In this document: positions 51,480-60,250 of the stretch, in pieces
Numbering within the stretch: the first letter of the stretch is position 1
How the letters are laid out: the number at the start of each line of letters is the position of its first letter
Assembly (NCBI RefSeq): GCF_023091245.1
Contig: NZ_JAHWXN010000001.1
Span: 124,001-188,000 of the forward strand
Length of the DNA stretch: 64,000 nt
Reading direction: 5' to 3'
Origin: Microbacterium croceum
GTDB lineage: Bacteria; Actinomycetota; Actinomycetes; Actinomycetales; Microbacteriaceae
Made by a program: the position numbers and the translations under genes
Notes under the pieces: model-generated
Seen by the model: the letters and a program-made list of their open reading frames with translations, nothing else
Told to the model about the DNA's origin: nothing
Databases searched by the model: none

Positions 51480-51539
51480 GTGAGGAGTCGAGACACGCCG
51501 CGCGTCGAGCATCCGCTGCGGCATGTCTTGACCCCTCAC
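51480..51539. repeat. Hairpin, GGTCAAGACACGCCGC family, copy 3
   Basis: GTGAGGAGTCGAGACACGCC plus GC pairs with a right arm GCGGCATGTCTTGACCCCTC plus AC; three of 22 positions differ, two of which would still give G-U pairs in RNA. It fills the gap between convergent genes. Confidence 0.8.
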
Positions 51540-51559
51540 GCGCCGAGATACGCTCCGGA

Positions 51560-53182
51560 TCAGACGGCCGGCTGGACCAGCTGCTCCTGCTCCTCGAGCG
51601 TCTGCGCCTGTGCCCGCTTCTCCGCACGCTCGCGCTCGGCGGCCTCCCGGCGCTCCGCACGCGTCTGAGGCTCGCCCGAGCCGGCATCCGCCTGCATCTC
51701 CTGCGATTGCGAGGTCACGATGGCCGCGCGGTCGCGGAAGCCTTCCGCGGTGACCTTGTCGAGTGCGACCTGCTTGCGGATGGCTGCGGCCTTTTCATAC
51801 AGGCTCGGGTCGCCGTAGCTCGTGAGCACCTTCACCAGCACGGGCAGCAGTTCGATCATGAAGAACAGCGCCGCGATCAGGATGTGCGCCCACAGGATCG
51901 TCGACTCCTTCTCACTGAGCCGGTTCAGTCCGCTGATCTGGCTGAGCAGTCCGATTGCTCCGGCGTTGCCCTGCGCGACGGCATCCGCCCTGGCGTTGTA
52001 CGCAGCGAGCGCCTGGTCGTAGGTGTCGCGCGCAGCCGGCAGCTGCGCCTTCGCCTGCTCACGGTTCTGCGACTCGGACGAGCTGGTGTTCGCCTTGGCC
52101 GCGGTCCCGGCGGCGGCGAGCTCCTCGTTGGCGGTGCGCAGCTGGGCGGCCAGCGCGTCGTAGGTCTGCTGCGCTTCGGCGAGCTGGGCCTTCGCGGCGT
52201 CCGAGCTCGCGCCCTCGCCATTGACGCCGGTGCAGCCGGGGACGGTGCCGGCGCCTTCTCCGGTGAGCTCGCACTGATAGAGCGTGCGGGCCTGGTCGAT
52301 GACCTCCTGCTGTGCCGTCATCTTCGCGGTGACGTCGTCGACCGTGGCCTGTGCGGCCGCTTCGGTCGCCGACGACGAGTCGGTGCCGGCGACGATGCCG
52401 GTCGCGGCCTGGTTCTCCAGCTCGGCGACGCGGGCGGTCGCGGCGTCCAGCGCGATCTTCTCGGGGCCGCTCTCGAGCGCCTCCTGGTCGGACTGCGCCT
52501 GCGTGATGTTGGTCGAGGCCACCTCGCGCGCGATGTCGTTGTGGAAGATCTGCAGCACCAGCGGCTCGGCGACCACGAAGCCGATGATCGCGGCCATGAT
52601 CACTCGCGGGATCGCGAGACCGATGAGGCGCCAGACGTTCCTGGTCGAGCTCATGGTCGAGGTCAGGAAGCGGTCGAGGTTGAAGATGATCAGCGCCCAC
52701 ACGATCGCGAGCGGCACGGCCAGCCACATCGCGGCCTGCACCCCGGTCGTCAGGGCGAACAGCATCGAGATCGCCGAGACCAGCGCGGTGCCAGCCAGCA
52801 CGAAGAACATCTGCACGAAGCGCGGCGTCTCGCCGGGCACGCGGTCGAGGATCTCGCCCTCCGCTCCGCCGAGGATCGCGAGGGTCCTGGCGCGGGATCC
52901 CGGCGTGCGCGGCTTCCGCACGCGACGAGCGCGCGGCTGACGCGGCTTGCGTCCGCCGGGCGCTTCCTCATCGGGTCCCTGCGCCTGTCGAAGGGCGGAC
53001 TCCTCAGCCGGGGTCACGTCGGACGGCTCGGAGACCGGAGTCTCCCTGGTCTGATCCTCGGCGCCGGTGGGCTCGAACTCGCGCAGGAAGTCGAGGTCAT
53101 CCGTGTCGGCGTTCGGGTCGCTGTCGAGGATGATCCGACCCTGCGAGTCGAAGCGACCCGGTCGGTGGGCGGAATAGGGCAT
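51560..53182 (-). CDS. DUF4407 domain membrane protein
   Basis: A 540-residue protein. The N-terminal 110 residues are disordered and charged. Two membrane helices follow (FFVLAGTALVSAISMLFA; LAVPLAIVWALIIF), then LIGLAIPRVIMAAIIGFVVA, a long coiled-coil external region with two Cys (LYQCELTG, VPGCTG), another helix (ILIAALFFMIELLPVLV) and a charged tail. The function of DUF4407 proteins is unknown. Residues SALRQAQGPDE near position 63-73 are encoded by a dispersed 22-bp repeat. Start ATG 53182 is chosen by the hydrophilic beginning; 53203 is possible. Confidence 0.82.
   Translation of the reverse strand: MPYSAHRPGRFDSQGRIILDSDPNADTDDLDFLREFEPTGAEDQTRETPVSEPSDVTPAEESALRQAQGPDEEAPGGRKPRQPRARRVRKPRTPGSRARTLAILGGAEGEILDRVPGETPRFVQMFFVLAGTALVSAISMLFALTTGVQAAMWLAVPLAIVWALIIFNLDRFLTSTMSSTRNVWRLIGLAIPRVIMAAIIGFVVAEPLVLQIFHNDIAREVASTNITQAQSDQEALESGPEKIALDAATARVAELENQAATGIVAGTDSSSATEAAAQATVDDVTAKMTAQQEVIDQARTLYQCELTGEGAGTVPGCTGVNGEGASSDAAKAQLAEAQQTYDALAAQLRTANEELAAAGTAAKANTSSSESQNREQAKAQLPAARDTYDQALAAYNARADAVAQGNAGAIGLLSQISGLNRLSEKESTILWAHILIAALFFMIELLPVLVKVLTSYGDPSLYEKAAAIRKQVALDKVTAEGFRDRAAIVTSQSQEMQADAGSGEPQTRAERREAAERERAEKRAQAQTLEEQEQLVQPAV
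52974..52995. repeat. CTGAGCCTGTCGAAGGG simple repeat inside the DUF4407 gene
   Basis: One base differs from the 58982 copy. On the coding strand it reads as LRQAQGP, in a disordered linker. The reading frame is kept. Confidence 0.8.
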
Positions 53183-53279
53183 CAGACCAATGTAGGGAAG
53201 CATCCCTGTGCATCCGTTGGAAGAGTCCTGCGACCGCTCTCAGGTTTCTCCCTACCCGCTTCTTCCTCCCACCCCTTGT

Positions 53280-53357
53280 CGAGACCCATCATGCACGCCC
53301 ACACCCACCGCACGTGACGTCGGGATCGATGGGCCTCGGCGGGAGTGATGGGTCTCG
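53280..53357. repeat. Inverted repeat CGAGACCCATCA, long loop
   Basis: CGAGACCCATCA (53280-53291) and TGATGGGTCTCG (53346-53357) are perfectly complementary with a 54-nt centre. The arms resemble the GAGACCCAC and GATGGGTCTCGG units at 8213-8291. The 53183-53409 gap holds nothing else that I recognise. Confidence 0.65.
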
Positions 53358-53409
53358 GTAGGCATGCGCACTCCGCGATGCCCGTCGAGCCATCGCGACG
53401 GGAGGATGC

Positions 53410-53979
53410 TCACACTCCCAGCAGTCGGTCCACCGTCGAGGCGTGCGCTGCGAGAGCGTCGTCGAGCGTGAAGTGGCCGGCCGCGGCCAGCGTGCCCAGG
53501 CCGTGGATCAGTCCCCACAGCGAGACCACGTCGCCGGGGCGGTCGAGCCCCGCCGCGACGGCCGCCTCGGCGAGCACAGACTCGAGCCCCTCGATCAGCG
53601 GCGCCATGGTCACGGTCGGCGAACCCGGCACGCACACGGTCGGGTCGTAGACCGCGTCGAAGGCATGCGGATGCTCCACGGCGAAGCGGATGTACGCGGA
53701 GCCCCCGTCGATCAACAGCTCCCTGGGAGTCTTCGACTCGGATGCCGCGGCCCGCACCTGCGCGAGGAGATCGGCCATGCTGCGTTCGGCGATCGCCTTG
53801 AGCAGACCGAGCCGGTCGGCGAAGTGGTGGTACGGCGCGTTGTGGCTCACGTTCGCGGCTCTGGCGACTTCGCGCAGGCTGATGTCGGCTGCCGGCATCC
53901 GCTCCAGCAGCTGCATCGCGGCGTCCTCCAGCGCCCGGGCGAGGTCGCCGTGGTGGTAGCCGTCCTTCGAACTTGACAT
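53410..53979 (-). CDS. TetR family regulator
   Basis: A 189-residue TetR protein. The N-terminal HTH (ADISLREVARAANVSHNAPYHHF, in parts) is followed by a ligand domain with a C-terminal WHG-like segment (PGDVVSLWGLIHGLGTLAAAGHF). It faces the quinone reductase gene at 54045 across a 65-bp promoter holding two TTGACAGTGTCCA repeats, so that gene is the probable target. The ATG at 53979 has AGAGAGG upstream. Confidence 0.88.
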   Translation of the reverse strand: MSSSKDGYHHGDLARALEDAAMQLLERMPAADISLREVARAANVSHNAPYHHFADRLGLLKAIAERSMADLLAQVRAAASESKTPRELLIDGGSAYIRFAVEHPHAFDAVYDPTVCVPGSPTVTMAPLIEGLESVLAEAAVAAGLDRPGDVVSLWGLIHGLGTLAAAGHFTLDDALAAHASTVDRLLGV

Positions 53980-53999
53980 GCGCAACATCCTCTCTTATC

Positions 54000-54030
54000 T
54001 TGACAGTGTCCACCTACTTGACAGTGTCCA
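54000..54030. promoter_or_regulatory. Tandem TetR operators TTGACAGTGTCCA
   Basis: TTGACAGTGTCCA is repeated directly at 54000-54012 and 54018-54030, 18 bp apart. The inner GACAGTGTC is itself symmetric (GACA-n-TGTC), as expected of a TetR half-turn site. Each copy includes a consensus minus-35-like TTGACA, so binding would block transcription. Confidence 0.7.
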
Positions 54031-54044
54031 GATTGGAATCCCGC

Positions 54045-54605
54045 ATGTCCGCCCTCGTGATCGACGGCCATCCCGACGCCCGCTCCCTGACCGCCGCACT
54101 CGCACAGCGCTATGCCGAGGGGCACGGCGACGCCCGCGTGCTCGCGCTGCGGGATCTCGACTTCGATCCGCACCTGCGCTTCGGCTACCGCGAGCGGATG
54201 ACGCTCGAACCCGACCTCGTCGACGCCAAGCGCGCGCTCAGCGAGGCCGACACGGTCGTGGTCGCGACGCCGCTGTGGTGGGGATCTGTGCCCGCGGTGC
54301 TGAAAGGCTTCTTCGATCGAGCTCTGCTCCCCCAGCAGGAGTACCGCTACACGAAGCTCGGCCTCCCGGAGGGACTGCTGCCGGCACGGCGCGGACGCCT
54401 GCTCCTGCTCGCCGACACCCCGTGGTTCGCCGTGCCCTTCACCGGCCTGCCCGCGCAGACCCAGGTCGCTCGCAACACCATGCGCCTCTGCGGCATCCGC
54501 TCCGTGCGCACGCATCGGATGCTCGGGGTCAAGGCGGCCGCGGAACCCACCGTCACCCGGTGGCTCGACCGCGCCGAACGCCTCGGCGCCTCCGACTCAC
54601 GCTGA
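54045..54605 (+). CDS. NAD(P)H quinone oxidoreductase (flavodoxin fold)
   Basis: A 186-residue member of the KefF/MdaB/NQO1-like family. The flavin site is visible in VIDGHPDARSLTAALAQRY and TPLWWGSVPAVLKGFFDRAL. It reduces quinones or other electrophiles with NAD(P)H. Regulation by the divergent TetR protein suggests a response to quinones or similar compounds. Confidence 0.88.
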   Translation: MSALVIDGHPDARSLTAALAQRYAEGHGDARVLALRDLDFDPHLRFGYRERMTLEPDLVDAKRALSEADTVVVATPLWWGSVPAVLKGFFDRALLPQQEYRYTKLGLPEGLLPARRGRLLLLADTPWFAVPFTGLPAQTQVARNTMRLCGIRSVRTHRMLGVKAAAEPTVTRWLDRAERLGASDSR

Positions 54606-54623
54606 ACTCTGGAGGCCCCGCCC

Positions 54624-55691
54624 TCACACCCCGAGGTGCGCCGCCAGCTCGCGATCGAAGGTCTGCGGCTCGTCGAGGTGCGGCGCGTGCCCGGCCTCGG
54701 GGAGCGCGACCTCGCGGTACGTGCCGCCGGCAGCGGCGTAGCGGTCGAGCACGGCGCGCGTCTGCGTGACCATGGGCTGCGGGGGCGCGACATCGGCACC
54801 AGGCCACCCCGGGATCACTCCGAGCAGCCCCAGCTGGTTGAGGTCGAAGAACGAGGCATCCGACACGATCGCGTCCTTCTCCCCACGCACCCAGAGGATC
54901 GGCGGCTTCACGGCGAGGTCGACGATGCCCGAGAGGTCGAGGTACTGCGGGGCCATCGTGTTGAGCACCCCTCGGGTGCCGGCGGCGAATCCCGGCCAGT
55001 TCTCCGAGGCCACACCGTCGCCCGGGTAGTTGTCGACGCCGGTCTTGGTGGTGAGCATCGACGCCACCCAGGCGTCTTCGTTCGCCGCCTGCCGCTCGGG
55101 CTGCGCGACGTAGGCGGTGCGATACACCGTGCGCGGCGAGGTCTGCTCGTCTGCTGTGGTGTCGCCACCCGCGAGCCGCGCCACGAAGTCGGGGTTCGCA
55201 CCACCGCCACCCGTGCCGGCACCGTCGGCATTGTTGCGCACACCGTCGGCTCCGTGCGTACCACCGAAGCCGTATGGCGACACCGGCGACTCGAGTGTCA
55301 GCGACCGCACGCGTTCGGGAGCATCGAGCGCCACCTGCAGCACGACGCCGCCGCCCATGCTCCATCCCACGAGATGCACCGCGTCGAGGCCGAGCGCGTC
55401 GAGCACGGCCCGCACGTCGTCGGCGAAGTCGCGCAGCCCACGCGTGGCATCCACCGGCTTGGTCTCGCTGTCGCCGAATCCGCGCAGGTCGATCGCAAGC
55501 GCCCGCACGTCATCCGGCAGTGCGAGCATCGTCGGCTGGTAGAAGTGCGACGACGAGACGTTGCCGTGCACGAACACCACGGTGGCGGTCGGCGCCCCGG
55601 GGTCGGCCGCCGCGCGCTCCAGCACGTTCGCGGTGTAGCGGGCGGTCTCGATGCGGTGGGCATGGATGCCGTCGAACAGGGCAGTGGTCAT
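54624..55691 (-). CDS. Alpha/beta hydrolase
   Basis: A 355-residue hydrolase. The oxyanion loop is VFVHGNVSSSHFY; the nucleophile Ser is in VGWSMGGGV, and the late His in LPEAGHAPHLDEP. A Gly-rich insert (GADGVRNNADGAGTGGGG) sits in the lid. It overlaps the upstream hydrolase by 4 nt and so belongs to the three-gene SDR operon. Confidence 0.87.
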   Translation of the reverse strand: MTTALFDGIHAHRIETARYTANVLERAAADPGAPTATVVFVHGNVSSSHFYQPTMLALPDDVRALAIDLRGFGDSETKPVDATRGLRDFADDVRAVLDALGLDAVHLVGWSMGGGVVLQVALDAPERVRSLTLESPVSPYGFGGTHGADGVRNNADGAGTGGGGANPDFVARLAGGDTTADEQTSPRTVYRTAYVAQPERQAANEDAWVASMLTTKTGVDNYPGDGVASENWPGFAAGTRGVLNTMAPQYLDLSGIVDLAVKPPILWVRGEKDAIVSDASFFDLNQLGLLGVIPGWPGADVAPPQPMVTQTRAVLDRYAAAGGTYREVALPEAGHAPHLDEPQTFDRELAAHLGV

Positions 55692-56557
55692 GTCGACTCC
55701 TTCGTCGGGATCTCGGGTGCGGATGTGATCGCGGCCGCCGCGACCCGGGAAGCGCCCCGGTCGGCGAACAGGATCGTGTAGTGGTTCACGTCGTCGACCT
55801 CGACGATCGCGAGCTGGGGTACCAGCGCGCGGAAGGTCTCGAGAGCACCGACGGGATACAGCGGCTCGGCGTCGATCAGGCCGCGCGGGGCGCGCAGCAC
55901 GGTCACCGGCATCCGCAGCGAGCCGAGAGCGTCGAGGTACCAGCCGGGTCCGTAGAGCTCGGCCCCGTCCTGGAGCATCGCGCTGGCCACGGTGGAGGGC
56001 CTACGGTGCGGCGCCTCGCCGTCGAGGTCGTAGCGTGCGTAGGCCTCGACCGCGGGCGACCAGTCCCGCACGAACGCCGGATGCTGTCGCCAGAAATCGA
56101 GGTAGGCCTCGTCGTCGGCGAACTCCATCGACAGGCGCTGGGCAGCAGGGCCCAGCAGCGCGGCGACGTCGAGGTCTTCGGCACTGGTCGCGCCCGCCGG
56201 CAGCGCCAGGGGGAACCCGCCGTCGACCAGCACCAGTCGGGCGACGAGGTCGGGGCGCGCGACGGCCAGAGCGACCGCGACGAACGCGCCCATGGAGTGC
56301 CCGAGCACGATACGCGCGCCGCCACCGTCGGCATCGAGCACCGCGGCGAGGTCGAGCGCGTGCCGCCGGAGTCCGTAGGGTCCGGGAAGACCGTTGCTGC
56401 GACCGCGCCCACGCAGGTCCGGCGCGAGCAGACGACGCTGCGGCAGGTGCGCGGCGACCCGCTGCCACGAGAGGCCGTTCGCCGTGATGCCGTGGATCGC
56501 CAGCAGCGCCGGCCCGGCATCCGCGAGTCCGAAGGCCGAGACCGCGAGCCCGTTCAT
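55688..56557 (-). CDS. Alpha/beta hydrolase
   Basis: A 289-residue hydrolase with HGITANGLSWQRV (oxyanion loop), LGHSMGAFVA (nucleophile Ser), and a late His in VDDVNHYTILF. The start ATG 56557 overlaps the SDR stop by 4 nt. With the SDR it may act on a hydroxyacid ester or polyhydroxybutyrate fragment; not proven. Confidence 0.87.
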   Translation of the reverse strand: MNGLAVSAFGLADAGPALLAIHGITANGLSWQRVAAHLPQRRLLAPDLRGRGRSNGLPGPYGLRRHALDLAAVLDADGGGARIVLGHSMGAFVAVALAVARPDLVARLVLVDGGFPLALPAGATSAEDLDVAALLGPAAQRLSMEFADDEAYLDFWRQHPAFVRDWSPAVEAYARYDLDGEAPHRRPSTVASAMLQDGAELYGPGWYLDALGSLRMPVTVLRAPRGLIDAEPLYPVGALETFRALVPQLAIVEVDDVNHYTILFADRGASRVAAAAITSAPEIPTKEST

Positions 56558-57324
56558 CGCGCGCTCCATCCGCCGTCCATCGCGTACGAGGCCCCGGTCA
56601 CCGAGGCGGCGGTGTCGCCGCAGAGCCAGAGCGCGAGATCCGCGACCTCTCCCGGTTCCAGCAGTCGCTTGATGGCGGACTCGACGAGCATGACCTTCTC
56701 GATCACCTCGGACTCGGGGATGCCGTGCACGCGCGCCTGGTCGGCGATCTGCTTCTCGACCAGCGGCGTGCGCACATACCCGGGGTTGAGGCAGTTGCTG
56801 GTGACGCCGTGCACCGCGCCCTCCAGGGCGGTGACCTTCGAGAGGCCCTCGAGCGCGTGCTTGGCGGTCACGTAGGCGGACTTGAACTCGCTCGCGCGGA
56901 TGCCGTGCACCGAGCTGATGTTCACGATGCGCCCCCAGCCGCGGGCGTACATGCCCGGCAGCACCGCCCTGGTGAGCAGGAAGGGTGCGGTGACCATGAT
57001 GTCGAGCATCCGGCGGAAGACCAGCGGGTCGAAGTCGACGATCGGCGCGACGGTCTGGATGCCGGCGTTGTTGACCAGGATGTCCGCGTCGAACGTGCCG
57101 GCGGCGAGGGCGTCGAGGTCGCCGAGGTCGATCACCAGGGCTTCTCCGCCGATCGACGCGGCCACGCGCGCAGCGCCGTCGGCGTCGCGATCCGCGACCA
57201 GCACGTGCGCACCCGCTTCCGCGAACGACATGGCGCACGCGGCACCGATCCCACTGGCCGCTCCCGTGATGAGAGCGGTCCTGCCCTTCAGATCCGTGCC
57301 GCGTGCGGTCGCCGACAGCGTCAT
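56554..57324 (-). CDS. 3-hydroxybutyrate dehydrogenase-like SDR
   Basis: A 256-residue short-chain dehydrogenase: cofactor site ITGAASGIGAACA, NNAGIQTVAPIVDFD, SSVHGIRASEFKSAYVTAKH (Ser, Tyr, Lys) and the NPGYVRTPLVEKQIADQA segment. These match bacterial D-3-hydroxybutyrate dehydrogenases closely. It would convert 3-hydroxybutyrate to acetoacetate. It is divergent from a LysR regulator, so a 3-hydroxybutyrate-ester hydrolase/dehydrogenase operon under LysR is suggested. Confidence 0.85.
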   Translation of the reverse strand: MTLSATARGTDLKGRTALITGAASGIGAACAMSFAEAGAHVLVADRDADGAARVAASIGGEALVIDLGDLDALAAGTFDADILVNNAGIQTVAPIVDFDPLVFRRMLDIMVTAPFLLTRAVLPGMYARGWGRIVNISSVHGIRASEFKSAYVTAKHALEGLSKVTALEGAVHGVTSNCLNPGYVRTPLVEKQIADQARVHGIPESEVIEKVMLVESAIKRLLEPGEVADLALWLCGDTAASVTGASYAMDGGWSAR

Positions 57325-57416
57325 CGTCTGTGCACCTGTGCCGTCGCCATGAGGGGAGAGTAGTTCAGCTTCCAGCACAGGCGCCAGGGTGGCGGATATG
57401 CAAAACTGCAGATGTG

Positions 57417-58325
57417 ATGGCGCATTTCCCCGCACCGCCGCTGAGCGCGGATGACCTCCTGGTGCTCCTCGCGGTCGCGCGCACCGGCCGCTACACGACC
57501 GCCGGCCAGCAGCTGGGGCTCAACCACACCACGATCGCCCGACGCATCGCCGCGCTCGAGGCGCAGCTGGGTGGGCGGGTGCTCTCGCGCGAAGACGGCG
57601 GATGGGAGCTGACCCCGCTCGGCACCCGCGCCCTCGCCGCGGCGGAGAGCGTGGAGCGGGCGCTCGACGGCCTCGACGCCCGCGACGACGAGCGCGTGGC
57701 AGGGCTCATCCGCCTCTCAGCGACCGACGGCTTCAGCGGATTCGTCGCCGCACCGGCGATGGCGGAGCTGCAGGAGCGGCATCCCGATGTGCGCCTAGAG
57801 ATCATCACCGGCACGCGGCAGGCCTCGCAGCAGCGCACCGGAGCCGACCTCGAGGTCGTGGTGGGCCGCCCGCAGGTGCGTCGCGCCCGCGCCGTGCATC
57901 TCGCCGACTACGCGCTGGGGCTGTATGCGAGCCGCGACTATCTGCGCCGGCATCCGACGCCGCAGACGCTCGACGATCTCACCGGCAAGCCCCTCGTGTA
58001 CTTCATCGAATCGATGCTGCACGTCGACTCGCTCGACGATGCGCGTCGCGCCGTGCCGGGGATGACGGATGCCGTCGCCAGCACCAACGTGTACGTGCAC
58101 GTGGATGCGACCCGCGGCGGCGCCGGGTTCGGACTGCTCCCCGCGTTCCTCGCCGATCCGCACGACGACCTCGTGCGGCTGCTGCCCGATCTCGTCGCGC
58201 AGCGTCTGCCGTACTGGCTGGTCGCTCGCCCGGAGGCGCTGCGTCAGCCCGCGGTCGCCGCGTTCCTGGAGGCGCTCGATCGCCGACTGCAGGCGGTGCG
58301 CCCCCAGCTTCTCGGCGAGCGCTGA
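57417..58325 (+). CDS. LysR family transcriptional regulator
   Basis: A 302-residue LysR-type regulator. The N-terminal HTH reads TGRYTTAGQQLGLNHTTIARRIAALE (in parts), and the C-terminal substrate-binding fold follows. The ATG at 57417 is preceded by a GATGT stretch, not a clear RBS. It is divergent from the SDR/hydrolase operon across 92 bp and likely controls it. Confidence 0.87.
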   Translation: MAHFPAPPLSADDLLVLLAVARTGRYTTAGQQLGLNHTTIARRIAALEAQLGGRVLSREDGGWELTPLGTRALAAAESVERALDGLDARDDERVAGLIRLSATDGFSGFVAAPAMAELQERHPDVRLEIITGTRQASQQRTGADLEVVVGRPQVRRARAVHLADYALGLYASRDYLRRHPTPQTLDDLTGKPLVYFIESMLHVDSLDDARRAVPGMTDAVASTNVYVHVDATRGGAGFGLLPAFLADPHDDLVRLLPDLVAQRLPYWLVARPEALRQPAVAAFLEALDRRLQAVRPQLLGER

Positions 58326-58341
58326 GTCCGGCGCCCTGCGC

Positions 58342-59601
58342 TCAGGCCGTCGCGGCCGAGGCGGCCTCGTCCTCGGTGGTCGCGACGAGCTGCCCGCAGG
58401 CCCCGTCGATCTCCTTGCCTCGGGTGTCGCGCAAGGTCGTCGGGATGCCGGCGTCGTTGAGCCGACGCACGAACTCGTTGGTGACATCCTTCTCGGATGC
58501 CGTCCAGATCGATCCGGGCGTCGGGTTCAGCGGGATCGGGTTCACATGCACCCAGCCGCGGCCGCGCTCGTTGAGCTTCTCGGCGAGCAGGTCGGCGCGC
58601 CACGCGTGATCGTTCATGTCCTTGATCAGCGCGTACTCGATCGAGACGCGGCGACCGGTCTTCTCGTAGTAGTACCGGGCGGCGTCGAGGGCCTCGTCGA
58701 CCTTCCAGCGCGAGTTCACCGGGATGAGCTCATCGCGCAGATGGTCGTCGGGGGCATGCAGCGACAGTGCGAAGGTCACAGGGATGCCCTCGTCCGCGAG
58801 CTTCTTGATCGCGGGCACCAGGCCCACGGTCGAGACCGTGATGCCGCGGGCGCTCATGCCCAGGCCGTCGGGCTGCGGCGCGACCATGATGCGCACCGCG
58901 TCCATGACGCGCTTGTAGTTGGCGAGCGGCTCCCCCATGCCCATGAAGACGATATTGGAGACACGTTCCGGTGTCTGACCCGGTCCCTGAGCCTGTCGAA
59001 GGGTCTTGCCGCCGAGGCCGCCCTCGGCGATCAGCCGGTTCGCACGCACGATCTGCTCGACGATCTCGGCGGTCGACATGTTGCGCGTCAGGCCGGCCTG
59101 ACCGGTGGCGCAGAACGGGCAGTTCATGCCGCAGCCCGCCTGGCTCGACACGCACAGCGTGATGCGGCCGGGGTAGCGCATGAGCACGGACTCGACCAGC
59201 GCGCCGTCGTGCAGGCGCCACAGGAACTTGATGGTGTCGCCACGGTCGGTCTCGAGGCGCCGCACCTCGGTGAGCAGCGGCGGCAGCATCCCGGCGACGA
59301 GCTGCTCGCGGGTGTCGGCCGGGAGGTCGGTCATCTGCTCGGGGTCCGACGTGTAGTGACGGAAGTAATGGGTCGACAGCTGCTTGGCGCGGAAGCCGGG
59401 CAACCCGAGCTCCTTGACCTTCTCGACGCGCTCGGCGGGCGTGAGGTCGGCCAGGTGCACCGGCGGCTTGCCGCGCTTGGGGCTGGCGAACTGCAGGAGC
59501 GGACGCCCTTCGGCATCCTTCTGCTGGGTCCATCCCTCCGTCGCCGGGCGCACCTGCGGCGTGGCGGGACCCGTGGAACGGATGCGAGTGGGCTCAGTCA
59601 T
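58342..59601 (-). CDS. rlmN: 23S rRNA/tRNA adenine-C2 methyltransferase
   Basis: A 419-residue radical SAM enzyme that methylates A2503 of 23S rRNA and A37 of some tRNAs. The cluster motif is [11 protein letters not shown]. The later [12 protein letters not shown] segment and C-terminal catalytic Cys in [12 protein letters not shown] are intact. An extra LRQAQGP stretch, in a loop before [11 protein letters not shown], is encoded by a dispersed 22-bp repeat (58982-59003). It leaves the conserved core in frame and probably does not stop function. Confidence 0.95.
   Translation of the reverse strand: MTEPTRIRSTGPATPQVRPATEGWTQQKDAEGRPLLQFASPKRGKPPVHLADLTPAERVEKVKELGLPGFRAKQLSTHYFRHYTSDPEQMTDLPADTREQLVAGMLPPLLTEVRRLETDRGDTIKFLWRLHDGALVESVLMRYPGRITLCVSSQAGCGMNCPFCATGQAGLTRNMSTAEIVEQIVRANRLIAEGGLGGKTLRQAQGPGQTPERVSNIVFMGMGEPLANYKRVMDAVRIMVAPQPDGLGMSARGITVSTVGLVPAIKKLADEGIPVTFALSLHAPDDHLRDELIPVNSRWKVDEALDAARYYYEKTGRRVSIEYALIKDMNDHAWRADLLAEKLNERGRGWVHVNPIPLNPTPGSIWTASEKDVTNEFVRRLNDAGIPTTLRDTRGKEIDGACGQLVATTEDEAASAATA
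58982..59003. repeat. CTGAGCCTGTCGAAGGG simple repeat inside rlmN
   Basis: Copy with the consensus end CCTGAGCCTGTCGAAGGG. The gene reads it on the minus strand as LRQAQGP. It lies in a surface loop between two conserved blocks, not in the catalytic core. Confidence 0.85.
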
Positions 59602-59672
59602 ACCTTCCAGGGTACGGGGTTCCGCATGGGAGGGCCCTGGGGCAGCGGGTCCCGTCTCCGTAGACTGACGCC

Positions 59673-60230
59673 ATGGACATCGTCTGGGTCGTCGGGATCG
59701 TCATCGCGCTGATCGTGGTCGTGATCATCCTGAACGCCGCATTCAAGGGAATGCGGCCGAAGGCGCCGCAGGCTCAGGTGTACACGCCGACCGCCGCGAC
59801 GCCGCGTTCAGCTCCCGCAACCTCTGCGATGTCGACCGTCTCCGGCCTCACCCCGCCCGTGATCGCCGAGATCGATCGACTGGTGGCCGCGGGGCAGAAG
59901 ATCAATGCCATAAAGATGCTGCGCGACCACTCCGGCCTCGGTCTGAAGGATGCGAAGGACCGCATCGAGCACTGGTCGGTCAGCACCACCGCGCCCCACC
60001 TCGCCGCCGTCTCGAACGCCGGCGCCGCGTACTCCTCGATCACCCCGGCGGCGGCCACCCCCTCGTCGGTGCGCGCAGCGCTCCCGGCATCCGTGGTGGC
60101 GGAGATCGACAGGCTGGTCGCCGAAGGCCAGCCGATCGTCGCGATCAAGCTGGTGCGCGAGCACACGGGCCTGGGGCTGAAGGAGTCCAAGAACGTGATC
60201 GACGCCTGGGGCCCGCACCGCATCCGCTGA
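59673..60230 (+). CDS. Membrane-anchored protein with two L7/L12 C-terminal-domain-like repeats
   Basis: A 185-residue protein: one N-terminal membrane helix ([19 protein letters not shown]), an Ala/Thr/Pro linker, then two related segments near 58-100 and 135-180. Each reads like the ribosomal L7/L12 C-terminal domain ([23 protein letters not shown] and [23 protein letters not shown], each in part). That domain binds GTPase factors on the ribosome. This is not bL12 itself: it lacks the N-terminal dimer domain and is bound to the membrane. The role is unknown. Confidence 0.8.
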   Translation: MDIVWVVGIVIALIVVVIILNAAFKGMRPKAPQAQVYTPTAATPRSAPATSAMSTVSGLTPPVIAEIDRLVAAGQKINAIKMLRDHSGLGLKDAKDRIEHWSVSTTAPHLAAVSNAGAAYSSITPAAATPSSVRAALPASVVAEIDRLVAEGQPIVAIKLVREHTGLGLKESKNVIDAWGPHRIR

Positions 60231-60250
60231 ACGACTCGCGAGATCGCGCA

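Noticed and set aside
50933..51496. A 187-codon minus-strand frame opposite the small gene at 51146
   Set aside because: Third-position GC favours the plus-strand frame, and the minus frame overlaps the MocR start region.
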